From CAWJAP01 sp963834365 (GTDB lineage: Bacteria; Acidobacteriota; Vicinamibacteria; Vicinamibacterales; Vicinamibacteraceae): a stretch of DNA of 64,000 bases. The stretch covers positions 1-64,000 of the forward strand of contig CAWIBS010000026.1 of assembly GCA_963834365.1 (NCBI GenBank). The letters run 5' to 3'. Shown here one piece after another: positions 29,410 through 38,048 of this stretch. Within the stretch, counting starts at the first letter, position 1. Each line of letters begins with the position of its first letter. The notes beneath the pieces were generated by a model that was not told the origin of the DNA, ran no database searches, and worked only from the letters and a program-made list of their open reading frames with translations. The position numbers and the translations under genes are program-made.

Positions 29410-30606
29410 GTGACGCGAGCGTTCGGCGCATTCGGCGTGTTGGTGGTGTCGCTGGCTGGCGGCGGCGCCGCTGCCGCGCAGGATCTGTTCGATCTTCAGA
29501 AGGTGGCGGACGGCGTGTATGCGGCGATCGCGAAGCCGCGGACGCCGATCAACTGCAATGCGGCCGTGGTCGTCTACGACGAGGGGGTGCTGGTCGTGGA
29601 TACGCACTCGCGCCCGTCGAGCGCGCGTGCGCTGATCCAGCAGATCCGCAGCGTGACCGACAAGCCGGTCCGCTATGCGGTGAACTCCCACTTCCACTGG
29701 GACCACGCCCAGGGCAACCACGCCTACCCGGTGGCGTTCCCGAAGCAAGTGGCGATCGTGGCTTCCGAAGCGACGCGCGAGAACCTCCGGCTGCTCGGGA
29801 TGCAGCGCGTCAAGGATCAGATCGACAGCGGCCCGCGCCAGATTGCGGATCTGGAGCGACGGCTTGCGGCCGAGCAGGACGCGTCGGTCCAGGCGCGACT
29901 CCGCGACGAGCTGCAGCAACAGAAGGACTACCTCGCCGAAATCCGCAGCCTGGAGCTGACGCTCCCGGATCTCACCTTCGACAAATCCCTCATCCTCCAT
30001 CGTCCGGACCGCGACATCGTGCTCCTGTTCCTCGGACGCGGCCACACGAGCGGGGACGTCGTGGCCTATCTGCCGAAGCAGCGCGTGGTCGCCACCGGCG
30101 ATCTGCTCCACGGCTGGATGCCGTTCATGGGCGATTCGTACCCGCCGGAATGGGTCGCGACGCTGGACGCCCTCGACAAGCTCGACTTCGACCACATCAT
30201 CGGCGGCCACGGCGCGGTGAAGCCCAAGGCCCACCTGCGCGTCTTCCGCAACTATCTGTCCGAGCTCGTTGACGAGGTGCGCCGTGCGCGCGGCCGGGGG
30301 GAGTCGCTGGAGCAGGCCCGGGTGTCGGTCGCCGCGGCGCTCAAGCCGAAGTACGACGCGCCGATGGACGGACGCTTCGACGGCTCGGTGGGCGCCAACG
30401 TCGAAAAGGTGTATCGGGATCTCGAGGCGAAGCGGTACCTGAAACGAGCGCTCCCGACCGGCGTCACTCGAGATACGCGCCCAGCCGCAGCCGGCGCGCG
30501 ACGCTCAACCGGCCCGGTCCGGACAACACGACCACGAGGAGCAGGGCAATCATCAGGAGGTGATACTCGAATCCTTCCCCCTGCTTCGTGCCGTACCAGT
30601 TCATGA
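29410..30606 (+). CDS. Secreted MBL-fold metallo-hydrolase with coiled-coil insert
   Basis: This is a periplasmic metallo-beta-lactamase-fold hydrolase of about 398 residues. The GTG start at 29410 has a near-perfect Shine-Dalgarno (AAGGAGGT) nearby, and a signal peptide follows (FGVLVVSLAGGGAAAAQ). Metal ligands: VNSHFHWDHAQGNHAYPV (HxHxDH), FLGRGHTSGDVV, ATGDLLHGWMPF (Asp) and IIGGHGAVKPK (His). A charged insert of about 60 residues, LERRLAAEQDASVQARLRDE and on to LQQQKDYLAE, predicts a coiled coil between the HxHxDH motif and the rest of the sheet. The C-terminal 50 residues (TRDTRPAAAGARR onward) overlap the DoxX gene on the other strand and look non-protein-like, so the true end may be near 30,460. 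Confidence 0.85.
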   Translation: MTRAFGAFGVLVVSLAGGGAAAAQDLFDLQKVADGVYAAIAKPRTPINCNAAVVVYDEGVLVVDTHSRPSSARALIQQIRSVTDKPVRYAVNSHFHWDHAQGNHAYPVAFPKQVAIVASEATRENLRLLGMQRVKDQIDSGPRQIADLERRLAAEQDASVQARLRDELQQQKDYLAEIRSLELTLPDLTFDKSLILHRPDRDIVLLFLGRGHTSGDVVAYLPKQRVVATGDLLHGWMPFMGDSYPPEWVATLDALDKLDFDHIIGGHGAVKPKAHLRVFRNYLSELVDEVRRARGRGESLEQARVSVAAALKPKYDAPMDGRFDGSVGANVEKVYRDLEAKRYLKRALPTGVTRDTRPAAAGARRSTGPVRTTRPRGAGQSSGGDTRILPPASCRTSS

Positions 30607-30934
30607 AAAAGCCATGCTGCGCGTGGCCGATGACGATCGCCCCCACCATGATGACGATGAGCGACACCGCCGAGAAGCGGGTCAGCACTCCGGCCAGCAG
30701 GGCGAGTGAACCACCGACTTCGCCGATCGAAACGAGGTAGGCGACAGGCCCCAGATAATCCACGAACGGCCGCAGACCCTCTCCGCCAAACCAGCCGAAC
30801 AGATGCTGCACGCCGTGGGGGAACATGACCAGCCCGGCGATCCACCGGGCGAGCAGGAGAGAGGCATCGACCGCCGGGCGGTCCCGGGGCGCGTCTTCGG
30901 TGGTGGTCGATCCAGGCGTCTGCCACGGCGTCAT
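30464..30934 (-). CDS. DoxX family membrane protein
   Basis: This is a four-helix inner-membrane protein of the DoxX family, about 156 residues from the ATG at 30934. Helices are around ASLLLARWIAGLVMFPHGVQ, LGPVAYLVSIGEVGGSLALL, TRFSAVSLIVIMVGAIVIGH and YHLLMIALLLVVVLSGPG. The segments GVQHLFGWFGG and HAQHGFFMNWYG are family signatures. DoxX members are linked to thiosulfate:quinone oxidoreductase or to redox stress, but most are uncharacterised. The C-terminus overlaps the MBL hydrolase frame in antisense. No partner is apparent. Confidence 0.85.
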   Translation of the reverse strand: MTPWQTPGSTTTEDAPRDRPAVDASLLLARWIAGLVMFPHGVQHLFGWFGGEGLRPFVDYLGPVAYLVSIGEVGGSLALLAGVLTRFSAVSLIVIMVGAIVIGHAQHGFFMNWYGTKQGEGFEYHLLMIALLLVVVLSGPGRLSVARRLRLGAYLE

Positions 30935-31032
30935 GGAAGCTTCGAAGTCCTGCCACACATTTTCAACATCCCGCCCGTCAAATTGTAGTGGTTGCTGCCA
31001 GCGGCCTGGAGCCTTTGAAACGAGGCCCACCG

Positions 31033-31272
31033 ATGATGACGAACACGTCGCACGCGAGAAAGCTGAAACTGGTCGAACGCCTCCAGATCATGCGGTGTCT
31101 GGACGGCCGCGAACTCACCTGCGGCTGCGTGGTCGGGCACTATCTCACGCGCGCCGGCCGCGTGCTCACCGTCGTCGACAGGGATGCCGACGACTGCCGC
31201 GAGCGATCGCATCAGGTCGATTTCGTCATCGCCGAGGGACGCGTGGACAGCCCCCGGCCGGCATCGCTGTGA
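31033..31272 (+). CDS. Small protein of unknown function
   Basis: This is a possible 79-residue protein with two Cys in LTCGCVVGHYLTRAG and a hydrophobic-charged pattern throughout (VLTVVDRDADDCRERSHQVD, FVIAEGRVDSP). It has no signal peptide. Its TGA overlaps the GTG start of the LysR gene (GTGA), which supports it being translated. I do not recognise a family. Confidence 0.5.
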   Translation: MMTNTSHARKLKLVERLQIMRCLDGRELTCGCVVGHYLTRAGRVLTVVDRDADDCRERSHQVDFVIAEGRVDSPRPASL

Positions 31273-32218
31273 GCGGCGACAGGCGACTCGTGCCGCCGGC
31301 CGCTTCGGCCGGGCGGCTGGACATGTACCGGCGCCTGGCCACGCTCGTCCGCGTGGTCGAGGCGGGCTCGATCAGCCGTGCGGCGAGAGCGCTCGATCTC
31401 ACGCCGTCAGCCGTCAGCCAGCAGATGCGCCGCCTGGAGCGTGAAGCCCGCGTGGCCCTGTTTCGCCGCACGACGCGCCGACTGGTGCTGACACCGGCCG
31501 GCGAGGCGCTCTACGACGGCGGTGCGGCGATTGTCAGGCTGCGGAGGCGGCCGAAGAACGGCTGGCCGAGCTGCGAGATGCGGCGACCGGCCGTTTGACC
31601 ATCGGCTTGTCGACGGGCCTGCCGGTCCGCCAACTGCTCGCCGCGCTGCAGCCGATGCTCGCCGCGCAGTCCGGGCTCTCGGTGCACCTCGTCACGTCGC
31701 GCTCACCGCGCGATCTGGTCGAAGCGTCCACCGACATGATCATCTGGGCCGGTGAACTCCCGAGCACGAGCGACGTCGTGTGCCGGCTGGCGGAGTGGGA
31801 ACAGGTGCTCTGCGGTGCGCCGGACTATCTCGCGCGGCGCGGCATCCCCGACGTCCCCGAGGATCTCGCGGCGCACGACGTGGTCGGGCGCGACGACACC
31901 GATGAAACAGAGATCGATCTCACGGGCCCTCGAGGCGCGCACGTCCGCGTTCGCCAGAAGCCGCGGATCGCTGCCTCCGGTGTGCCGCCGGCGGATCTGG
32001 CCGCAGCCGGCCTCGGGCTGGCCGTCGACGTCGGACCCGCCGTCGAGCGGCGGCTGTCCGACGGCTCCCTCCTGCGCGTGCTCCCGGCCTGGAGCCTTCC
32101 CGTGTTGCCGATTGTCCTGCTCATGCCCGCCCGCGCCCGGCAGCCGACGCGCGTCCGTCACGGCGTGGACGCGATCCGTGCCGCGTTCGGTGCGACGAAA
32201 TCGGCCGCGCTAGTGTGA
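31269..32218 (+). CDS. LysR-family transcriptional regulator, frameshifted
   Basis: This is a LysR regulator of about 316 residues. The winged helix-turn-helix reads ATLVRVVEAGSISRAARALD, LTPSAVSQQMRRLEREARV and ALFRRTTRRLVLTPAGEALY. A frame change near 31,550 separates this from the linker helix (AAEEERLAEL-like in the adjacent frame). The effector domain begins TIGLSTGLPVRQLLAALQ and follows the usual periplasmic-binding-like pattern (QVLCGAPDYLARRGIPDVPE, AAGLGLAVDVGPAVERRL). The start I use is GTG at 31269, overlapping the small ORF stop. An ATG at 31323 is the alternative. Target genes are unknown. Confidence 0.85.
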
Positions 32219-32905
32219 CGTCCCGCCACCCCACTGCACCGAGAAGCTGCCCGTTGCGCCGGCCAGGCGATCGGCCGCCCAGTCGTCCGCGCCGATGAGC
32301 CGATAACCGGCACCGACGCTCAGCCGGAGCCGATCGGTGAGGTTGAGGAAAAGGTTGACCTGGGGCTCGGCGACGAAGAAATCGTCGCGGAGCGCAATGC
32401 GAACCGTCCGCACGGACCCGTCGGACACGCGCTGATCGTTGCGCTCGCGGCCGGAATCCCGGCTCGCACGGCTGAAGCCGCGCGGAAGCGACCCGACGTC
32501 GGTGAACGACGCGCCGAGCGTTGCGCTGCCGGCACCCACGAGCCCCCGGACACCGAACCCGAGCCGTCTGTCGGTGCGTGCCAGCCACTCGAGCACGAGA
32601 CCACCGTAGGCAACCTCGCGATCGTCGGATCCATCCGTCAGCCAGTACCCGCCGCCGCCGATGAGGAACGTGTTGTCGGTGATCCAGCCGCCATACGCGC
32701 CAGCGAGCGTGGCCGTGTCGTCGGCGATCTCGGTGATCTTCACATCGGGAGCGATCAGCCATCCGCTCCTGACCCGTTCGACGATCAGCGGACCTGTCGA
32801 CGGTGGCGGGGCGGCGGCGGGTTGGGCCGTCGCGGTGGATGACCACAGTGTGAGGACGAGTGCCGCGACGCACGTGGGCACGCGGGCTTCGAACGCGTTG
32901 GACAT
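32210..32905 (-). CDS. Outer-membrane beta-barrel protein of unknown function
   Basis: This is a secreted protein of about 231 residues. I chose the ATG at 32905 because GGAGGAA lies just upstream and because a signal peptide follows (TCVAALVLTLWSSTATAQ). The mature chain alternates short strands with Gly turns (ATLAGAYGGWITDNTFLIGG, YGGLVLEWLARTDRRLGFG, RLRLSVGAGYRLIGADDW) typical of an 8-stranded barrel. The protein ends in a strand but not in Phe. It overlaps the end of the LysR gene by nine bases and sits just downstream of the PEGA gene. Function unknown. Confidence 0.7.
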   Translation of the reverse strand: MSNAFEARVPTCVAALVLTLWSSTATAQPAAAPPPSTGPLIVERVRSGWLIAPDVKITEIADDTATLAGAYGGWITDNTFLIGGGGYWLTDGSDDREVAYGGLVLEWLARTDRRLGFGVRGLVGAGSATLGASFTDVGSLPRGFSRASRDSGRERNDQRVSDGSVRTVRIALRDDFFVAEPQVNLFLNLTDRLRLSVGAGYRLIGADDWAADRLAGATGSFSVQWGGGTSH

Positions 32906-32942
32906 GGCTTCCTCCAGGAACCGCGCCTTCGAGACGGGAAGG

Positions 32943-33655
32943 CTATTGGCGATCGACACGAGACAGGCTCACGTTCAGCGGCAGCGTGACGCCGGGCTCG
33001 ACGTCGGCGGTCGACGAGAACGTGACGTAGCCCTCTTTCCGGACGACGATGCGGTGGCGGCCGGGTGAGACGGCGACGTCGAGCGCGTTCCCGCCCGAGC
33101 CGACCCACGGTTCTCCATCGATCAGGATCTGGGCGTCTGCGGGCTGGACGCGAATCGACAGCCGGCCGGCTGCGTCGGGCGGGCCATGGTGCTCGCGCAG
33201 CGGTTGCCCCGGCGGAGGCGGGGGAGGCGTGATGGGACGCGGCGGCGGCGCTTCACCGGCCGGGAGCGGCTCCATCGTGTAGCGAACCTTGTAGGTGATT
33301 CCCGGCGAGAGCTGAACCTGCTGGCGGACGGCGCGGTATCCGTCCAGATAGAGCTCGATCGCATGGGATCCCGGCGGCAGCCGGACGCCCTCGAACAGCC
33401 CGTCGAACTGGTCGGCCGTTCCGGCGAGATAGCCGTCGACATAGACCTCCGCCCGACGAGGCTCGATGACCAGCCGCACGGTCGCGTCGGCAGGCCCGGG
33501 ACCATCGAATGCGAACGAGTCGCCGTCATCCGGACGCTGGCCGCTTGCCGAAACGGACAGGCTGGCTGCGGCGATGGTCGCGAAGATTACGGCGAGCCCG
33601 ATCCGCGTGAGGCTGCCTCGTGCCCGGGCGCGGCGCGCGTCCGGCGGCGCCCCAT
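32943..33655 (-). CDS. PEGA-domain protein, start uncertain
   Basis: This gene encodes a secreted or membrane-tethered protein with two PEGA domains. The first reads VRLVIEPRRAEVYVDGYLAG and LPPGSHAIELYLDGYRAVRQ; the second reads SIRVQPADAQILIDGEPWVG and VSPGRHRIVVRKEGYVTFSS. A hydrophobic segment (IGLAVIFATIAAASLSVSAS) precedes them and is a signal peptide or anchor. A proline-rich linker separates the domains. The frame stays open to 33,821, but the upstream part looks non-protein-like; an ATG at 33655 in a neighbouring frame (MGRRRTRAAPGHEA) would give a natural signal peptide if one base is missing. PEGA domains occur in S-layer-like and envelope proteins and in kinase tails. Confidence 0.75.
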
Positions 33656-33839
33656 GCTGGTCGGGACGCCAGGACGTCGGTCGTCGATGGTCGGAAACTC
33701 GCGGGGTTCGGACGGCAAATGGGCGTGCCACTGTGCGCTTCTCCGAGGAGCACGTGGCAGACGCTTGGCGGACCCATGGTCTCAGCTCATGGCGGTTCTG
33801 ATAAGCCCCCTCCGGCTTCAACGAGCGTGAAGCCCGCCT

Positions 33840-34538
33840 TCACACCGCGACAGCAATCTGGAAGGCCGCGCTGAAGCCCGACCCGGCGTCTCCGACCGGC
33901 GTCGTGAGCTCGGACGACAGGCTGTCCGCGAAGATCCCGTCCGAGGCGTTGGCGATCGGGTTCGACCCCCGCGGCGCGTAGACGCCGGTCGCATAGACCG
34001 TGCGGTTGACGGCGTCCGGGAACGCGATCTGGGTGACCTTCACCGACCGGCCGCCCATCGTGACTTCGGCGTGGATGTGCGTGGCGCGTCCCTGGTACCA
34101 GCCGGGATAGATGGTCGTGAACGTCACCTCGCCGTTGCTGTTGGTGGTCTGGATGCCGCGCAGGTAGGTCTGCGTCGTCTGCGTGCCGTATTGCGAATAG
34201 TTGCCGGCGGCGTCCACGTGCCAGATTTCGACGTTGGCGTTCGGGACCGGTGAGCAACCGCTGTTCGCGTTGACGACCCGGATGGTCAGCGTGAGCAGGG
34301 TGCCGGCCTTGCCTTCCCGGATGTCGCTGCGGAACAGATCGGTCAGCGACGGATAGGGCCCCACGGTCTCAGTCGGCGTCACGGCGCACGTGGCGTTCCC
34401 GGTCGTGGTCGGCGTCGTCGTCGTAGTCGTGGACGGCGTCGGGCTCGTCGGCGATTCGCTGCATCCGAACGCCAGGGCGACGCCGGCGGCGCCCATGGTT
34501 CCCATCGCTTCACGACGTCCAATCCGTTTCGTCTTCAT
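33840..34538 (-). CDS. Secreted intradiol dioxygenase-family lipoprotein
   Basis: This is a 232-residue protein with a Tat/lipoprotein-type leader (RREAMGTMGAAGVALAFGCS). After a Thr/Pro linker, the fold of the intradiol ring-cleavage dioxygenases is clear: CAVTPTETVGPYPSLTDLFR, PVPNANVEIWHVDAAGNYSQ (with the first iron-ligand Tyr region), YLRGIQTTNSNGEVTFTTIY and PGWYQGRATHIHAEV (the second Tyr and both His ligands). The ligand set Tyr, Tyr, His, His is therefore present. Secreted members of this family have been linked to protocatechuate- or catechol-like aromatic breakdown outside the cell, but the true substrate here is unknown. Confidence 0.85.
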   Translation of the reverse strand: MKTKRIGRREAMGTMGAAGVALAFGCSESPTSPTPSTTTTTTPTTTGNATCAVTPTETVGPYPSLTDLFRSDIREGKAGTLLTLTIRVVNANSGCSPVPNANVEIWHVDAAGNYSQYGTQTTQTYLRGIQTTNSNGEVTFTTIYPGWYQGRATHIHAEVTMGGRSVKVTQIAFPDAVNRTVYATGVYAPRGSNPIANASDGIFADSLSSELTTPVGDAGSGFSAAFQIAVAV

Positions 34539-34564
34539 CTGGCTCCTCGTCTCCCGCGCTGGTG

Positions 34565-34590
34565 GCCACAGTCAGTAGCCACAGTCAGTA
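34565..34590. repeat. 13-bp direct repeat, two copies
   Basis: gccacagtcagta occurs twice back to back (34565-34577 and 34578-34590), 27 bp upstream of the dioxygenase start codon. Either a microsatellite or a tandem operator. Confidence 0.6.
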
Positions 34591-34855
34591 GACGGGGAAC
34601 TTGTTGCAGATGTACGGCGGAAGCGTGAAGAATCGCCCGCACGATTCCACCCGGGCACGGTGTCACAGAGGTGTCAGACGCCTGCCATACCGTCGCCACA
34701 TCTGACGGGTCTACTTCGATGCCAGGCGGGCTCGCGTATCCATTCGGTTCGACATCCTGTCAATGCCATCCCTCGTGCCGTCACCGGCGCTACCGCCTCG
34801 AGCAACACGCGTCCCCGATTTCACCCCGCCTTTCCGACCGAGCCCGTCGCGGGCT

Positions 34856-34881
34856 GTGATCGCCGCCTTGGCGGCGATCAC
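34856..34881. promoter_or_regulatory. Perfect 12-bp inverted repeat, possible operator
   Basis: The arms gtgatcgccgcc (34856-34867) and ggcggcgatcac (34870-34881) are perfect reverse complements, separated by two bases. It lies 110 bp upstream of the kinase start. A regulator binding site or a hairpin is possible. No T-run follows, so terminator is less likely. Confidence 0.4.
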
Positions 34882-34991
34882 GGCGCCCGCCGTCCGATCC
34901 GCTATTCTGAGGACCATCTGGCGCCATGCCTCGACAGCCTTGACGCTGCCGGGATGGCTCCCTGGCGGCAGCGCCCACTGACGCGCGACCG

Positions 34992-36453
34992 ATGCACCGA
35001 CCTGCCGCCGCGCCTCGCGTGCTCCGCTGGATCCGCAGCTTCTACCTGCGGATTGCGATCAGCTTCATCGTCTTCGCCATCGCCGTGATCGTCGCGCAGA
35101 GCGTGATGTTCAGCTACATGATGGCGCGCCGCGAGTCCCAGGATCGCCGGCCATCGCCCAACAGCGTCGGCGCGGTGGCGGCGAGCGAGATCGGATCGGC
35201 CCTGGCCAGTGAGAGTGAGCTCGATCTCGCCAGGCACGTCGAGAGCCGCTACGGCCGCCTGCCCTGGGGGCTCTTCGTGGTGCTCAAGGACGGGCGCGTG
35301 GCCGGCAACGGTCGAGGGTCGATGTCCCCCGAGCTGTTGCGCTCAATCCGCGCGGTGATCGAGGGAGCCGGCCTCGGCGGCGAAGGCGTTGTCGGTGGCG
35401 TTCGGGGACCGGTCGTCTCCGCGCCCATCCAGGTGCGCGGCGAGCTCAGAGGGCTGGTCGTGCTGCCGCCGCCTCCGCCGGGAGGCGTGCTGCGCGAAGT
35501 CGGCCGGCTGCTCTCACTGCCCGGCACATTGCTCCTCATCCTCGGGACGGGGATCGCCGCGTTCGTCATTTTCGCCCCGGCCCGGCGGCGGCTGCATGCG
35601 CTCGAGGAAGCGGCCGATCGGCTGGCGCGCGGCGATCTCGGGCGCCCGCGCCCCGGAAGAGGGAGGCGACGAGATTGCGCGCGTGGCCCACAGCTTCAAT
35701 CGGATGGCGAGCGAGCTCGCGGCGCGCGACGAGGCGCTGCGGACGGCCGACCGGCTGCGGCGGCAGATGCTCGCGGACGTGTCGCACGAGCTGAAGACGC
35801 CGCTGACGTCGATGCGCGGCTACATCGAGACGCTGCAGATGCCCGAGCTGTCGTCCGATGCGGAGCGGCGCACCCGCTACTTCACGACGATCGAGCGCGA
35901 GACGCGGCGCCTCGAGCGCATCGTCAGCGACCTGCTCGATCTCGCGCGCCTCGAGAGCGGCGCTGGACCGCTCGACGTGCGCGTCTTCTCCATCGAGCGG
36001 CTCTTCCAGCAGGTCGGCGTCGCGGCACGAGCGGGAGGCAGGCGAGAGAGCGGTCGCGGTGACCCTGATCGCCTCCGACACGGCGGACCAGGTGACGGGC
36101 GATCCGCACCGGCTGGATCAGGTCATCGACAATCTCGTCGCCAATGCGCTGCGCCACACGCCCGGCGGGGAGCGCCATCGTGATGCGTGCCACGGCCGGC
36201 GGCGACGAGGTCTGCCTGTCGGTCGATCGAACTCGGGCGAAGGCATCGCGCCCGAGCACCTTCCGCACGTGTTCGATCGCTTCTACAAGGTGGATTCGTC
36301 GCGCGGCGGAACGCCGGCAGCGGCCTCGGCCTGTCGATCGTCAAGGCGATCGTGGAGCAGCACGGCGGGACGATTGAGGTGACGAGCGTGCCCGGTCGAA
36401 CGGTCTTCACCGTGCGCCTGCCTCAACCCGGCACGATCGACGGGTCCGGCTGA
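34992..36453 (+). CDS. Sensor histidine kinase (HAMP, HisKA, HATPase), frameshifted
   Basis: This is a two-component sensor of about 487 residues. The N-terminal membrane segment (IAISFIVFAIAVIVAQSVMF) is followed by a periplasmic sensor of roughly 120 residues, a second membrane segment (LPGTLLLILGTGIAAFVIF), and a HAMP region (RRRLHALEEAADRLARGDL, then EIARVAHSFNRMASELAARD). The HisKA box reads LADVSHELKTPLTSMRGYIE, with the phospho-accepting His. HATPase motifs are HRLDQVIDNLVANALRHTPG (N-box), then IAPEHLPHVFDRFYKVDSS and AGSGLGLSIVKAIVEQHGG. Five frame changes are needed (near 35645, 36030, 36170, 36225 and 36312). The likely partner is the OmpR-type regulator facing it at 36527. Confidence 0.88.
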
Positions 36454-36467
36454 AGCCGGACACTACG
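36443..36467. repeat. Extragenic palindrome overlapping the histidine kinase stop
   Basis: The palindrome ggtccggctgaagccggaca followed by ctacg overlaps the end of the kinase gene. The TGA stop at 36451-36453 lies inside the repeat. Confidence 0.8.
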
Positions 36468-36526
36468 ATGACGTCAGTCCGCGAACGTACCGTCAATCCG
36501 GCCGCGCCACGGTACGTCGAAGGCGG

Positions 36527-37255
36527 TCACTCAGGCGCCGCAAACTTGTAGCCAACGCCCCAGGCGGTCAGGATCAGCTCGGGATCGTGCGGATCCTGCT
36601 CGATCTTGCGGCGCAGCCGGCTGATTACCGTATCAACCGTGCGATCGGTGACGTAGGTGTCGTCGCTCCAGACTTGCTGCAGCAGCGCAGCCCGGCTGAA
36701 GACGACCCCGGGGCGGGACGCCAGCTGGTAGAGCAGGTCGAACTCCTGCCGGGTGAGCTCGACCGGTTCGCCGCGCACGACGACCTCGCGGCGCTCGAGA
36801 TCGAGGGTGATCTGCCGGTCGGCGAAGCTGACGCGCGACCGATCCGGCCGCTGCGACTCCCGAGCGCGCTGGTGCCGGCGCGCAATCGCACCGATCCGTG
36901 CGACGAGCTCACGGACACCGAACGGCTTCGTCAGATAGTCGTCGGCGCCGCTCTCCAGGCCGACCACCTTGTCGGACTCGGTGTCCCGGGCCGTCAGCAT
37001 CAGCGTCGGCGTATCGACGTTCGGCCCGTCGGCCCGGACCGCGCGACAGAGCGACACGCCGTCCAGCCCTGGCAGCATGACGTCGAGCACGAGCAGATCG
37101 TACGGCTGTGCCCGTGCACGTTCGAGCGCGTGCCGTCCGTCTCCCGTCTCTTCCACCTCGTAGCCGGCGAGCCCCAGATGGAGGCGCAGCAACTCCCGAA
37201 TCGCCGGATCGTCTTCGACGACGAGCGCGCGGTGCGGCAGGGGCGCGGCAGCCAT
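36527..37255 (-). CDS. OmpR/PhoB-family response regulator
   Basis: This is a 242-residue response regulator. The receiver shows ALVVEDDPAIRELLRLHLG with the acidic pair, the phospho-accepting Asp in LLVLDVMLPGLDGVSLCR, Thr in LMLTARDTESDK, and Lys in ADDYLTKPFGVRELVAR. The winged-helix output domain reads PVELTRQEFDLLYQLASRPG, then QVWSDDTYVTDRTVDTVISR and LILTAWGVGYKF. I chose the ATG at 37255, after which the receiver begins at once. It converges on the histidine kinase gene with a 73-bp gap, so the pair is likely but not in one transcript. Confidence 0.92.
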   Translation of the reverse strand: MAAAPLPHRALVVEDDPAIRELLRLHLGLAGYEVEETGDGRHALERARAQPYDLLVLDVMLPGLDGVSLCRAVRADGPNVDTPTLMLTARDTESDKVVGLESGADDYLTKPFGVRELVARIGAIARRHQRARESQRPDRSRVSFADRQITLDLERREVVVRGEPVELTRQEFDLLYQLASRPGVVFSRAALLQQVWSDDTYVTDRTVDTVISRLRRKIEQDPHDPELILTAWGVGYKFAAPE

Positions 37256-37268
37256 ACAGCAGTGTGTC

Positions 37269-38048
37269 TCAGCGATAGGCAAACAGCGGCCGCGAGGACG
37301 GCGGGTAGAGCCCGAACTGTTCTCCGAGCGCGACCAGTCGCTCGACGGCGATCTCATCGAGGTCGAGCGTGTAGGCGTTCACGTAGAGATCGATGTGACT
37401 CCGGATGACGTCGGGCGCCATCTCCTGTGCATGACGCCGGACGAACTCGTCGCACGCCGCCGGATTCGCCCATGATGCCCGGACGCTCTGACGGATCTCG
37501 TCGTCCACACGCCGGGCGACTTCGGGTCCCAGGCTGCGCCGTATCGCGATGGCGCCCAGCGGCAGGGGACATCGCATGCGCGCTTCCCACACCTCACCCA
37601 GGTCGGCCAGCCGGACGAGCCCCTTGCTGGCGTACGTGAAGCGTCCTTCGTGGATCAGAACGCCGGCGTCCACGGTGCCGTCGAGGACGGCGGCTTCGAT
37701 GAGGTCGAATCGCATCGGCACCGTGTCGAAGTCGCCGAGCAGCCGCAGGAGCAGCGCCGCCGTCGTGCGATGGCCGGGGATGGCGATGCGACCACCGGGC
37801 TCGCGAGGCGAGGCCGCCACGAGGAGCGGACCGACGCCGTGTCCGGCGGCGCCGCCCGCTCGCAGCAGGGCGTACTCCTCGCGAAACCGCCCGTATGCGG
37901 CTACCGAAATCTTGCTGAGATCGTAAATGGCCGCTTCGGCTCGCAGGTTGAGCGCCTCGACATCGTCCAGCGTCAGCTGGTAGCGATCGGCCAAGGCGCA
38001 GAAGACGAACGTGTCGTTGGGACACGGCGAGATGGCGAGGCTCAGCAC
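37269..38048 (-). CDS. mqnD: 1,4-dihydroxy-6-naphthoate synthase (futalosine menaquinone pathway)
   Basis: This 259-residue protein is MqnD, which converts cyclic dehypoxanthinylfutalosine to 1,4-dihydroxy-6-naphthoate in the alternative menaquinone route. It has a periplasmic-binding-type fold, cytoplasmic. Signature strings are LSLAISPCPNDTFVFCALAD at the N-terminus, DDVEALNLRAEAAIYDLSKI, then PGHRTTAALLLRLLGDF and DAGVLIHEGRFTYASKGL. The GTG start at 38048 has GAGGAGGG upstream. It overlaps the end of mqnB by seven bases. The pairing mqnB-mqnD strongly supports the assignment. Frame intact. Confidence 0.93.
   Translation of the reverse strand: MLSLAISPCPNDTFVFCALADRYQLTLDDVEALNLRAEAAIYDLSKISVAAYGRFREEYALLRAGGAAGHGVGPLLVAASPREPGGRIAIPGHRTTAALLLRLLGDFDTVPMRFDLIEAAVLDGTVDAGVLIHEGRFTYASKGLVRLADLGEVWEARMRCPLPLGAIAIRRSLGPEVARRVDDEIRQSVRASWANPAACDEFVRRHAQEMAPDVIRSHIDLYVNAYTLDLDEIAVERLVALGEQFGLYPPSSRPLFAYR

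Larger units (their letters stand above)
34539..34991. other. Intergenic region upstream of the histidine kinase
   Basis: This stretch of about 450 bp separates two divergent genes, the dioxygenase (minus) and the kinase (plus). It contains a 13-bp direct repeat and a 26-nt palindrome (listed separately). No convincing protein-coding frame and no clear -10/-35 pair is seen. Confidence 0.5.

Noticed and set aside
34539..34991. Short protein in the gap before the histidine kinase
   Set aside because: Several open frames of 60-140 codons exist, but none has a ribosome binding site or protein-like composition, and they conflict with each other.
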